Below, one piece after another: positions 20,478 to 32,700 of a stretch of DNA of 64,000 nucleotides. Made by a program: the position numbers and the translations under genes. The notes beneath the pieces are model-generated. The model searched no databases, was not told the DNA's origin, and saw nothing but the letters and a program-made list of their open reading frames with translations. The number at the start of each line of letters is the position of its first letter. The first letter of the stretch is position 1. This DNA comes from Neoarius graeffei (Eukaryota > Chordata > Actinopteri > Siluriformes > Ariidae): assembly GCF_027579695.1 (NCBI RefSeq), contig NC_083577.1, positions 32,539,198 to 32,603,197 on the forward strand. The letters are read 5' to 3'.

Positions 20478-22715
20478 TGTGGATAAATTGACAGTGAACA
20501 TTCAGGGAAAGGACATTGAGATCGTTAGGAGCTATAAGTATCTGGGTTTATCTGAACAATAAACTGGACTGGACTGATCTCTCACACACAGCCTGTACAA
20601 GAGAGGCCAGAGCAGATTCCACCTGCTGAGGAGGCTCGGGGCCTTTGGAGTACAGGGTCCACTTCTGAACTTTTTTTATGACTGTGGTGGCATCAGCCAT
20701 AGTCTATGGAGTTGTCTGTGGGGGAAGCAGTATCACAACAGCGGGGGGGACTTAACAAGCTGATTAGGAAGGCAGGATCTGTCTTGGGATGTGTAGTGGG
20801 GGAGAGGAGGCTGTTGGCCAAGTTGTCATCCTTAATGGCAAACACCTCCCATCCACTGCAGGAGTCAGTAGCAGCACTGGGCAGCTCCTTCAGTGACCAG
20901 CTCTTCCATCTGCGGTGTGTTAAGGAGAAATATAGCAGCTCCTTCCTTCCTACTGCTGGGAGACTGTACAACTGGCACCTCACCAAGCACAGCGCTAGAC
21001 ACTCACCGCTCGAAACTAACGGTGTCCCGATGTCCCGGGGACCATAAAAAATGTCATCGGGACACAAAATTATCATATCTGGGACAATCCCGGGACAATG
21101 GAAAAAAATAGATCTAGAAAAAAAGTTCTACATTAATATTATTTACAAAGCCGTAACACATACGTAGACATTCACCTAATTTGTCAATTTTAATTTTAAA
21201 ACGTTAACAGCGAAAAATACATAGTAGCTACACTTTCGGTGCACCTGCATCCGTAGGCTACAGAGCAGCGCATTCTGTTCTAGAATCTTCGGCCGGAGTC
21301 CGCATTATATGGACTCGGAATGGAATTGCTACCGCACACGCTGCGCCGACTCTTGCCAGAACAAAAATGCTGAAGTGGTTGAAGCGGACCGACCGCGGGG
21401 AAGAAACTGAAAGCCCAGACATAACGTCTCCGGGACCTTCAGGATCCAAAGTGTCCTCGCCTGGTCTGCAGGCAACGCGAGCAACTGAATGAACTTAATG
21501 AACACTGTTCGACACGTTATAAAATACAACAGGAATGATGTGGATGATATTGACGGAAGATACCGTTCAACAGAATAAGTGAGTTTTCTTGGTGTCTTTC
21601 TAGTTCAGAAAGTTTAGTCAGTCAGCAGCACAACTAGGCTCGGACCTGCCACTATGCTGATGTTGCTAACATTTGCACCCGGCAGCGAAAGTTCATAAAA
21701 TGGATAACGGAAAGTTCATAGAAATGGATAACGGTAATGGATAACGGAAAGTTCATAAAAATGGATAACGGAAAGTTCATAGAAATGGATAACGGAAAGT
21801 TCAAAAAAATGGGTAATGGAAAGTTCATAAAAATGGATAACGGTAATGGTGAAAATGATAAGTTGGCCTTATAAGTGCCAACAGATATTCAAGGTATAAG
21901 TAGATGAAATGAACATAAAAGGGGTCTTATTTTCAACTAAAGTGTACTGTAGATGTAGGGAGTTGAAACATTTTCTGAATGAGCTAGTTGGCCCCTTTAA
22001 ATAAACGGGTATCTATTCAAACAGTGAGATCGCCAAAGTTTAATAAACTGAAAATGCAATAACTGTAATTTTGAAGTAGATGATGTATTGGACATGTGTC
22101 GCTTGTGTCTTTGTGACTTATTGTAAAAATGATATAAAGGGTTCAAAATTGCATAGTTACAAATATAATAGTAACTTCATATGATAATATTAACCACTGG
22201 TTATTTCAGAGAGGAAAAAATGGGGACACTATTGCTTCCATTCAGGACAATACAACACAGAATTCGGGACCACTGGGGGACACAAAGAAAAAAAGTTAAT
22301 TTCGAGCCCTGTAGACACTCCTCACAATCATGAACAATACTGTCCAGATCACTTCTACATCCATAGAGACCCTGCTGAATGTATACGGTGTTCACTGAAC
22401 AGTGAACTGCTAGCTACACACTGATAAAATGGCTCCTGTGCAATATATCTACTTACTTGTGCAGTACTACCTGTGCAATACTTACACATGCAATACCATC
22501 TGCATAATACACTTATGTTAACTGTATATTTGAAAACCTGTTAATTTATGCTAATTTGTAAATTTTATCTTCAATTTGTAGTTTATTTCTTATATACTTA
22601 GTACTTTTTGCACTACTTCCTCACTGTCTTTTCTATATTTTGCTGCTTTTTTTTTTTTGCTGCTGTAACAATGTAAATTTCCCCTTGTGGGATAATAAAA
22701 GGTTATCTTATCTTT
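20478..22715 (+). mobile_element. 5'-truncated L2/Rex1-like LINE fragment, split by a hAT element
   Basis: Bases 20478-21003 encode the C-terminal part of a LINE reverse transcriptase (KYLG near 20537, LNKLIRKAGSVLG, CVVGERRLLAKLSSLMAN, FLPTAGRLYN) with frameshifts. The 3' region resumes at 22312 and ends with the typical TGTAAATTTCCCCTTGTGGG and a TTATCTTATCTT tail at 22715. The break is the hAT insertion 21004-22311. This is a dead-on-arrival copy. Confidence 0.78.
21004..22311. mobile_element. 1.3-kb non-autonomous hAT transposon
   Basis: The left end is CACCGCTCGAAACTAAC and the right end mirrors CAGGGCTCGAAATTAAC. The target duplication TAGACACT is perfect (20996-21003 and 22312-22319), the 8-bp length expected for hAT. 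The interior has no transposase. It holds a local array of a GGATAACGGAAAGTTCATA-type unit at about 21700-21850. Confidence 0.88.
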
Positions 22716-22719
22716 TTGA

Positions 22720-25430
22720 TTGTGGTGTGTGTGATTTCAGAGCAGAGTTCAGTGTGGTGATAGATTTGGGATACAAACTGTTTTTGAATCTTGTGGTGCA
22801 TGCTTTGATTATTCTGTAATGCTTGCCTGAGGGCAGACATTTGAACAGCTAATGGGTGGGGTGGGATGAGTCCTTTAAGATGCAGTGTTTTCTGTAGGCA
22901 GTGGGACGTGTATATGTCCTCAAGAGCAGGCAGCTGCTTGTTGATTTTTTTTTCTGCAGTCTTTATGACTCTTCGTAGTGCCGCCTTATCTGCTGCAGAG
23001 CTGTTACCATACCATATCAAGATGCTGTTTGTGAGGACAGGCTCAATGGTACAGCGGTAGAAGGACATCAGCAGCTGTTGTAACAGGTTGATTTTCCTTA
23101 GTGTTCTCAGGAAATATAGTTTTTGTTGTGACTTTTTTTTTTTAAATGAGGCAGTGTGTTGTATGTCCACATCAGGTCCTCTGATGTCTGTACCCAGGAA
23201 CCTGAAACTGGAAACTCTCTCCACTTTTCCATTTATGTTCCGTAGCAGATGAACATCCTGATGTCTTCTGAACTTAACGATCAGCTCTTTAGTCTTTTTG
23301 GTATTCAGAGCTAAGTTGGGCTCAGCACACCAGTCTGTCAGCCTCTGAACTGCCTCTTTGTAGGCAGACTCATCTCCTTCAGGGATCAGTCCCACCACTG
23401 TTGTCATCTGCAAACTTTAAGATGGTGTTTGTACTGTGCAATGGTATGCAGTCATGTGTGTACAGAAAGTACAGGAGCGGTGAGGGCCCATCCTGATGGA
23501 TTGTGGCTGGTTACTTAAGTCCAGTATCCGCAGGCAGATGTTATGATTGAGGCCTAGGTCAGACATCTTGTGGAACAGCCTGTGACTGTGTTAAATGCAG
23601 AGCTGTAATCCACAAACAACAATCATGCATATGCTCCTTGTTGTTCCAGGTGGTGCAGTACAGTGTGGAGGGCAATGGAGATGGCGTCATCCGTTGAGCT
23701 GTTGGTTCTGTATGCAAACTGATGAGGGTCCAGAGTAGGTGGGAGAGTGTCCTTGATGTATTTGAGTACCAGTCTCTCCATTCACTTCATAAGTATAGGT
23801 GTCAGAGCTACTAGTCTGTAGTCATTGAGGCAGGTTATTATGGACTGTTTGTTTGGGAACTGGCACTATGGTGGATGTCTTCAGACAGGTGGGGACAGTA
23901 TACTGTGATAGGGAAAGGCTGAAGATATTTATAAATACCTCAGTTAATTCCACAGCACAGTCTCTGAGGACCCATCCTGGGATACCATCCGGGCCAGCTG
24001 CTTTCTACATGTTTGTTGTTTGTGTGTGTGATATCTGCAGACTGTATAATGAGGCAGCTCATGTCTGTAGCTGGAGCAATGGTCATGAGAGTTTTTGTGC
24101 TGCCCCACTCATGACGACTGAAGAAGTGGTTGAGTTGCTCTGACAGTGAGGCGCTGCTGCTGGTGGTTATGTTGGTGTTTTGTGTTGTGATGCGACGTAT
24201 ACCTTGCCATGCCTGACAGGGATGCAAGTTATCAAAGTGGCCTTCAATCCTCCTTCTGTAGGTTGCTTTGGCATCTCTGGTGCCTCTTCTTAGTTCTGAC
24301 CTGGCAGCACTGTACTGCTGTGTGTCCCCCAGTCTTGAAAGCCCTGTTGCAGGCCTTTAGCAGTAGTCAGACGTCTTTTGTGATCCATAGCTTGTCATTA
24401 GGAAAGACATGGATTTGTTTTGTAGTAGTTAGTGTCCATGCAGCTTTTTATGTAAAGCAGGACCATAGAAGTGTAAGTGTCAATGTCATCATCTTCAAAT
24501 ATGGTCCAGGCAGTGCAACTGAAGCAGTCCTGAAGTGGTTCAGAAGCTCCACTCGGCCATGCTTGTATAACTTTAGTTGTTGATTTAATTGTGTTGATAA
24601 TGAGTCTATGCGCTGGAGTTAGGAACAGGGAGATGTGGTCAGACTGGCCCAGGTGTGGAAGAGGAGATGCCTTAAACCCATGCTTAATGTTGCTATAAAC
24701 ATGGCCTAGATTGTTTTTTCCTCTTGTGGGGCACTGCACATGCTGATGGAATTTTGGTAAGATAGTCTTTAGGTTTGCATGGTTAAAATCACCTGCTATT
24801 ATAAACACTCCGTTCGGCTGCACACTCTGTTATTTGTTAATCACATCTAACAAATAGCCTAATGCAGCTGCAGTGTTGGCATCAGGAGGTATGTATGCAG
24901 CAGTGATTATGATTACTGTGAATTCCTTCGGTAGATAGAAGGGACAACACTTAACTTTTAAATACTCCAGGTCTGGAGAGCAGTGAGAGTCAGTAATCTT
25001 AACATTTGTGCACCAGTTGTTATTTGTGCAAACACAAAGTCTGCCTCCTCTGCTCTTACCGGAGTCTAGCCTCCTATCGGGTCAGTTTGTAGCATGGCCT
25101 GCTCGCTTGATAGCCTCCTCTGGAATCATCGGATTCAACCATGTCTCTGTGATGATCATAACACCGTAGTCCTTGATGTTTTTCGGTGTGGATATGGAGA
25201 GCTCCAGCTCCTCGATTTTGTTGGGATGTGATCTTGCATTTGAGACGAAGAGACTTGGCAGCAGGAGTTTGTGCGGGGCTCTTGGTAGCCTAGCACGCAT
25301 GCCGGCTTGACAGCCTCACTTTTGTTTCTGCTCTCTGCGCTGTCTTCGTTGCTTCCCAGCTGGGACGGTAAGCCACGGTGACCCTGGCAGTCTGATGAGT
25401 TCTTTTGGGATGCCTTGTTTAATGTGTTTG
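22720..25430 (-). pseudogene. L2/Rex1-like LINE ORF2, decayed
   Basis: Read on the minus strand, the 5' part (25300-24398) holds apurinic-endonuclease motifs (ITETWLNP, AGDFNHANLK, GQSDHISLF). The 3' part (23426-22703) holds the reverse-transcriptase end, with FADD at about 23413, frameshifted into TTVVGLIPEGDESAY, followed by KTKELIVKFRR, FRFLGTDI, and YRCTIEPVLTNSILIWYGN. The middle (23430-24390) contains matching but broken frames. The C-terminus faces the 3' end of the plus-strand LINE at 22715. It is inactive. Confidence 0.8.
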
Positions 25431-26123
25431 GTGAAGTATTCTATGTCAAAAACAGTTGTTTTGCAGCAAACCAATGTTTAACAGCTTGCTTTGAGTATAT
25501 CTTTATCATAAGCATACGTGATGCACAGAAATAAATAAACAAAATACTAACAAAAAATAGCTGTTTTGCGGAGTGCTGAACCGCTACATGTGCATGCACC
25601 GCCATCTTGCACAAGAAACCCTGTTGGCTTGTGCTAGACCTGTTGGCCAAACAAGTGGAACTTCAGAGTGCATTCAAGTGGAGCTTCACTGGAGTGCATT
25701 CATGATTATTTCAACTGTTCTCCACAGTGCCAAGTTGGCGACATTTTTCCCTCATATATACAATGTTGTAGGTGCAGCAGTTTGTCGAATTTATGACACT
25801 AAATTTGGTAATCACTTGCCTAGTAATGGAGTTAAATTTGATTAAAACGTGATGTTATCAATGTGATATTTCATTTAATACATGCACTTCTATAACTAGA
25901 TTTCAGTATCATAATGTTATGCATATATTCATTTCATAATTAACTCAATGTACTTGCAATGTACAAGAAAAAGAACTGAGTACATGCAGCATATTCAACA
26001 CCAGTTTCTGCCCATTGATTTGGAAGAGTCTCTCAGAGGTGGATGCACATTCTATGTATTCGGCTGTGAGCGAGATCTTAAGACATTCTTTGCTGTGAAA
26101 GAGTGATCCAGGTCCATCGTAAC
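25431..26123. other. AT-rich spacer downstream of the TRIM gene
   Basis: No gene, RNA or clear repeat boundary was seen. This would hold the TRIM 3' untranslated region if transcription continues past 26124, but I saw no clear polyadenylation signal on the minus strand. Confidence 0.4.
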
Positions 26124-26249
26124 TTAAGGGCGAACTAAAGTACTACTTTGGTTCGACGGTGTTTGGGAAAACCATGTTATCTTGAAGAGTCTTAAGAGGC
26201 AGTTTAAAACGCTTCTAACATGAAGAAGCTTTTGGGAAACCCACCCCTG
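26124..26249 (-). mobile_element. Partial hAT-type MITE forming the TRIM 3' coding end
   Basis: On the minus strand the sequence from 26249 starts CAGGGGTGGGTTTCCCAAAAG, the terminal repeat of a common fish MITE type. It joins the SPRY frame at the Q of VTVNQ. The other terminal repeat is not clear, so the copy is truncated or diverged. It supplies the last 40 codons and the stop. Confidence 0.65.
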
Positions 26250-26782
26250 ATTCACTGTTACAGAGCACTGAAGTGGGAGGCTCTTTAAAGGAGATTCTTC
26301 ACCAAACACACGTAGGAATGGCAGTAATTTATCAGTAAATGTATGTGTGAAAGTGTATAAGTGTCTATTAGTGAGAGGGTCGGAGAATGATAGCTTTCCT
26401 CTGTCCCAGTCGAGCTTCACTCTGATCCTCTGGAGTTTCTGTGCTACTGAGAGGACAGTGACTGGATGTGGTGTAGAACATGCTCTGTATTCACCATTAT
26501 GATACCCCACATACCAGATTCCACTTCTGGAGAATATATCCCCCTTCCTCTGAACAGATGCTGTCATCACACCCACAATCCAGTATGTACCATCTCCAAC
26601 TTCAACATTCCAGCAGTGTGTCCCTGAGTTAAAGCCCTCAGAGCCCAGGATACACCAATATTTATCAAATCTCTCTGGATTATCAGGAAGTTTCTGTTTC
26701 TCATCAACATCTCTCACACTGGACAGATCAGCAGATACAATGAGTTGAGGATGAACAGTGTTGGGATCCAGAGTTACAGGTG
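26124..26782 (-). CDS. TRIM exon 6: PRY-SPRY (B30.2) domain
   Basis: The exon begins after a TTTTTTCAG acceptor at 26783 and completes the split codon of exon 5 to give [10 protein letters not shown]. The PRY part ([29 protein letters not shown]) and the SPRY part ([42 protein letters not shown]) are complete. The usual family end at about VTVNQ is read through into [10 protein letters not shown], which is MITE sequence. Confidence 0.9.
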
Positions 26783-29700
26783 CTGAAAAAACACACACAT
26801 TTTTACATTTCATTTTGATGGCACTAATCTAAATCATTATACTAGAATGGAACTAGCTAACATTTGCCGAAAACAAAGATGGGCAGATCGATACCAAAAT
26901 ATCAATATTTTGATCCTGATGGTTCAGTTTTGAGAATCGATCCTTATATTAAAACAAATAACAGGTACTGCTTTAAGGTGCTTATTTAATTAATTTTGTT
27001 TTATCTCTTCTTTTTTTTTTTAATTTGTTGGTTAGGATAGGAACTACTTTTCCTTCCGCCTTCTCGCTCTGCTCTCAACAACGGCAGTAGTCAAGCAACA
27101 GTAAAGCACAAACCACACAGAGAAACAGATTCTGCTAGTTTGACAGCAGTCATACAATGGCAGAGAGGAACCGCAGCATCGGTTGGAGCTATTTCACCGT
27201 GTTGAACAACACTGAAGCATAATGTGACACATTTAAAAAAAAACAAAAACTGACAGGTATTGTTGTAATACCACAAGTCTATTGAAACACTTAAACAATG
27301 CCACACAAAAAAGCACAATGAGGTACAGCAGAAATGAGGAGAGGCTAACAAAGTGCAGGAAAACAGTAACCAGAGAAGTGGTGAAGCATCAAGGAAGTGC
27401 ACAGGCTGAAAGCAGTCACAGCAGCACAGTCAGTATTCCACTGGGCAGAAACGCAAGAATGGCAGAGCAGAAACAGAATCCAGAGTAAAAAAAAAAAAAA
27501 TGTGAGGGAGTAAATCCAAGAACAACCAGCAAGCAGTAAGCCAGAAACAGAGTCAGAGTCAACAAATCTGAAACCGGTAGGCAAAACTCGTAATCCAATA
27601 GTAAAATAATAAAAAAAAAAAAAAACAGGGAAGTAGCAGAGAAAATGTGATGGCGCTATTTCTGCATTATGTTGTTCTCTACACTGTGTTTTATATGGAG
27701 AGCAAAATGCATAGCATATGTGACTGCACAGTGCAGAGAGAGCAGGGAAACATGGAGTGGAACACAAATGCACGGGTCAGGACTTGGAAGTTCCAGGCTG
27801 GATTGTGACAGTACCCCCTTACAGATGCTTCCAGGCATCCCAAATAGAGCTTCCGGATTCTTACGGTGGAAGTCCCTGATGAGTGAAGGGTCGAGGATGA
27901 AGTGCGCTGTCAGCACCAACACCTCTTCTTTGGGCCGTAACCCTTCCAGTCGACTAGATACTGTAACCCCCAACCTTGTTGATGGACCTTTAGTAGCTTT
28001 TTGACCATGTAGGCCTTGCCTCCATCAATGATCCTGGGGGGAAGGGGTCTTGGAAGAGGGGGGAAAGGGACTGAAGACTAGGGGTCTAAGCTGAGAGACA
28101 TGAAAGGAGGGGTGGACACGATGCATGGACTTGGGTAACAACAATCTGATAGTTGTGGAGTTAATGACTTTAGAAATAGGAACAGGACCAGCAAACTTGG
28201 GGACCACCTTATGGGAGGAAACTTTAAGAAGGAGCTTGGCCATGGATAATATGGCCCTCTGTCTGGGATGGTAAACAGGGGCTGATGTGCAGTGTCAGTC
28301 AGCTTTCCTCTTGCATGAACAGCTGGAGTAAGTGATGTCTGGCATGTGCCCATACCCTGTGACAGCATCAGATAAAGGCATCTGATGGAACAGATGCTTC
28401 CTGCTCAGGAAAAAGAGTTGGCTGGTAACTGAGGCAACACTGGAAAAGGGTCAGACCCTGGCTCCAGGAGGAAATCACAAGACGTCAAGCACCATAGGGT
28501 GACTTCTATTTTCTGATTAGTATACTCCATCTGCCCATTAGTCTGTGGGTGGTAACCAGAGGAAAGGCTAGGAGTGGCCCCAGTATAGTTTACAGAAAAC
28601 TCTCCAGAAGTGTGCTGAGAGCCTCTGTCAGATACAATGTCCACAGGCAAACCATGAACCCTGAATGCATGGTAGATTAACAGTTCTGCTGTTTCTTTAG
28701 CTGAAGACAGCTTAGGGAGGGGGACAAAGTGAGTTGCTTTGGAAAAACAATTGATGATCGTCAGGATGCAGGTGTTACCCTTGGAGTGAGATTGATGGCA
28801 AACTCCACCGCAATGTGGAACCAGGGATGGTGAGGCACAGGTAAGGGTCTTAGCAGTCCCGCTGCATTGGTTGCTCATCTTCTTTCTAGAACAGATATCA
28901 CAGGCCGCCACAAAGGTCCTGACATCCTGCTGCATAGTAAGCCGCCAAAAACACTGCCTGAGGGTGGAGAGAGGCCGAGCCACCCCAGGGTGAAAGGCTA
29001 GAAAAAGAGCTGTGTCCCCACTAACACACCTGGGAGTGCACATAAAAAGACACAGACAGTTGGGTGGGCTGTTGTGTGGTCCTGGATCACTGGACAGAGA
29101 ATTCTGGACAGTAGATTCTATGTTGAGCTGGGCAGTGGTCACTAGACAGTGAACAGGGAGAATGGGTTCAGTGGTGCCTTAAGAGTCTGGAGAAAACTGC
29201 CTGGGGAGAGAGTGTCTCGCTTAGCATTCTTAGAGTCTGGTCTAAAAGAGTGCACAAAGTTAAAGCATGAGGGGAACAATGACCACCTGGCTTGGCATGA
29301 GTTAAGATTTAGCAGACTTAATGTACTCAATATTCTTCTGATCTTCTCATGATCTGATGAGCAGAGACTCAGTCCCTTCCAACCAATGTCTCCACTCCTC
29401 CAGGGCCAGCTTGATTGTAAGCAGTTCTTGGTCTCCTATACCATAGTTGCACTTGGTAGGCATCAGGTGATGAGAAAAGAATGCGCAGCTGTGCACCTTA
29501 TTGTCCTTGGCTGATCTCTGAGACAGGACGCCCCCCATGCCCATGTCCAAGGCATCCACTTCGAGGACAAACTGGGTGGCTGGGTCAGGGATCATGAGAA
29601 TGGGTGCTATGGTGAACCTGTTCTTTAAGGAGGTAAAGGCACTCTTGGTATGATTAGTCCAAGAAAACGGGCACTTTTGAAGGATGTGAGCTTGGTCAGA

Positions 29701-32700
29701 GGACCGGCAATGTAGGTATAGTTTCTGACAAACCTCTGATAGAAATTAGCAAACCCCAAGAAACATTGTAATTCCTTATGGGAGGAGGGAATGGGCCACT
29801 CATAAACTGCTTTGACCTTGTGTTCCATTTGTATCATTCCTGGGGATATTGCAAAGCCCAGAAAAGAAACAGTGCACTTGTGGAACTCACACTTTTTTTT
29901 TTTTTTTTGCCTTGGCAAACAGTTGATTCTCCAGGAGCCATTGCAGGATTTGCCTGATGTGGAATCAATGAGTTTCAAGCGAGGCAGAAAATATGAGAAT
30001 AGCGTTTAGATATACGAAAGCAAACTGGTTAATGAAATCTCATAGGACCTCATTGATCAGAGCTTGGAAGACAGAAGGGGGGGGGGGGGGAATGAGTAAG
30101 CCCAAATAGAAGAACTAAATATTCATAATGACCAGCTGGAGTATTAAATGTGGCCTTCCACTCGTTGGTTAACCAATTGAAAAGAAAGCAGGAAACAGGT
30201 TATTTCTTAACATGCAGAATATTGCAGTCCCATGTTTATCTTATTTCAATGATCACATATAACCATGTGTTTTATTGTAATCATGGTATTACTGCAGGCT
30301 ACAGATTTAACACCCAGGTAAACTATTGCCATAATCAGTGTATAGCCAATTGGACTAGTGGACTATTAGACTATTGCTATTGGACGACTGGACACATTTT
30401 CAAAAATAAAAACAAATAGTTTATAGCCTACATTGCTCACGATTTCTTAAAACACAGATTATTTTAAAGGCACAGGTTGCTAATATCTTTAGGAAAAAAG
30501 GCTATCTATAGTGACAATAACTCTTGTCAGTGCTCATCTGAGCACAGATGTATTACTTTTATCTAATGGTCGATTACCCAAATTTTCAGTTGATGTGAAG
30601 AGATGTGTTGAACATTTTTGAACCTATTTATGCAGGGATGAGAATGAAAAATATTTTAAAAGTCTGTAAAAACCGGGGCGAGGCACGGGGGGGGGGGGGG
30701 GGGGGTGGGGGTGTCATGGGTCTAATTATTTTTGCCTATTTTTTTTTTAACCCCAAAACCATTAATTTTATCAGCAAAAAGTTGCAATGTATTTGGAAAT
30801 AAATTCCCCTTCTTGGTGGACTACCAGGTGAAAATGATTAATATGGTACAAGAGACTTGTTTTTAATCAATTCACATTTGATGATTTCAAAAAATCAATG
30901 CACCTTTTAATATAAACGAGCTCTACAGTATTATATTTCTGCATTTTTGTGATTCATCTTTGAATACTCTAATCCTTTAAAATGAAGTGCAAACCAGAAA
31001 AAAGTTCTATCATAATTCTCTGAAGCTTTCTTCTGATGTTATCATGGTAGCAGGAGGTCTTGCATATTAAGCAGGCAACATTCAACATCACTTATCACTT
31101 CCCTTTCAACTGTTGTGTGTACTAACTAGGTTTTATCTGGACAGGATGTTGTGTAATGTAATACAGATACCATACGGTCAATCTGGAGATGGTGATTTTG
31201 AATTAAAGAACAGGCATGTACAATGGGCATTACAAATTGGAAATTTTTTTAAATCAAAAACTAAGTTCATCTCGGCCTAAAAAATGTGGGCAGATGCTCC
31301 CGCGCGGCACATCCCAGCAAGTAAGTGGCAGAATCACGACACCTGAGAACAATTAACCTGTGTTTGTGTGTCTTCCCAGTGACCGCGCCCTATTTAAGGA
31401 GGGAGAGTGAGAGCAGAGGAGCTGATCTCCGGACTAGACGCTGGCTGTGTGTGTGTCTGTGTCTAGCCAATAACATTGTTCACTGAAAAGTGTGGCAATA
31501 AAGCCGTTTTGCAAACCTGATCTCTGTCCTGCTGTCCTCAGTGCTCCACCCACACGTAGGGAGTTTTACAGTGGTGCCAAAACCCGGGACGTGGAGCACC
31601 AAATCAGCAGCCCCATGGAATCCTCCCCGTTCGCTGATCTGGTCCACGCCCTCGCCACGGCTCAGCAAAGCCAGCACCAGGCACTCGTCACGCTCCGAAA
31701 GGAGCAGGAGCAGCGCTTCGAAGCCCTGGTGCTGGCCCAGCAGGAAGACCGCGAGGCGTTCCAGCATCTCCTCGCGTCGGCGGGGTCCACCAGTGCTCCG
31801 GCCGCGGGCCCGTCTCCCCTCATAGTCACCAAGATGGGCCCGCAGGACGACCCCGAGGCGTTCATCACGTTGTTCGAACAGGTCGCCGAAGCCTCGGGGT
31901 GGCCGATGGAGCAGCGCGCGGCGCGCCTCCTCCCCCTGCTCACGGGAGAGGCACAGCTGGCCGCGCTACAGCTCCCCGCCGACCGCCGGCTGGCCTACGC
32001 GGACCTCCGCCGGGCCATCCTCCAGCGCGTGGGGCGCACCGCAGAGCAACCGCGCCAGTGCTTCCGCGCGCTGCGACTGGAGGAAGTTGGCCGGCTGTTC
32101 GCGTTCGGCCAGCAGCTCCGGGACGCCTGCTGGCGGTGGCTGAAGGCCAACAATCGCGACGCCGAGGGAATCGTCGACCAGGTGGTACTGGAACAGTTCG
32201 TCGCCCGCTTACCAGACGGAACCGCGGAGTGGGTCCAGTGCCACCGCCCAGCGTCGCTGGATCAGGCAGTCGAGCTGGCGGCTGTCCCGGCGGCAGGACA
32301 GCAGATGGCATCGTCTCTTCTCTCCTCTTCTCTCTCTCTCTCTCCCTCCTCCTGTGTCCCGTCCTCGCCCCATTCCCCCACCGCGGAGGCGGGGGCCGGC
32401 TCCACCCCAGCTGGCCCACTGCACCCGCGGTGCCCTCCCGTTTTTCCCTTCTGTGTCTGTCTCTCCCCCACCTCAGGTGAGTGAGCCCCAGATCACCGGT
32501 GCAGAGGGAAAGCCCGGGCCGGTTTGCTGGCGCTGCGGGGAGCCGGGCCACCTTCATCAGCAGTGCACAGCAATGGAAGTGGGCGCGGTGGTTCGGATCC
32601 CCGACGCGCCAGAGGCCGCCCTCGATCGGGCCGGAGCGTATCGCATACCGGTGAGTATCCAAGGGGCTACATATCAGGCGTTGGTGGATTCTGGTTGTAA

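Noticed and set aside
31899-32662. Long frames of 193 and 240 codons on both strands over the Gmr1-like gag
   Set aside because: They are shadows of GC-rich gag sequence; the gag frame alone shows domain-like features.
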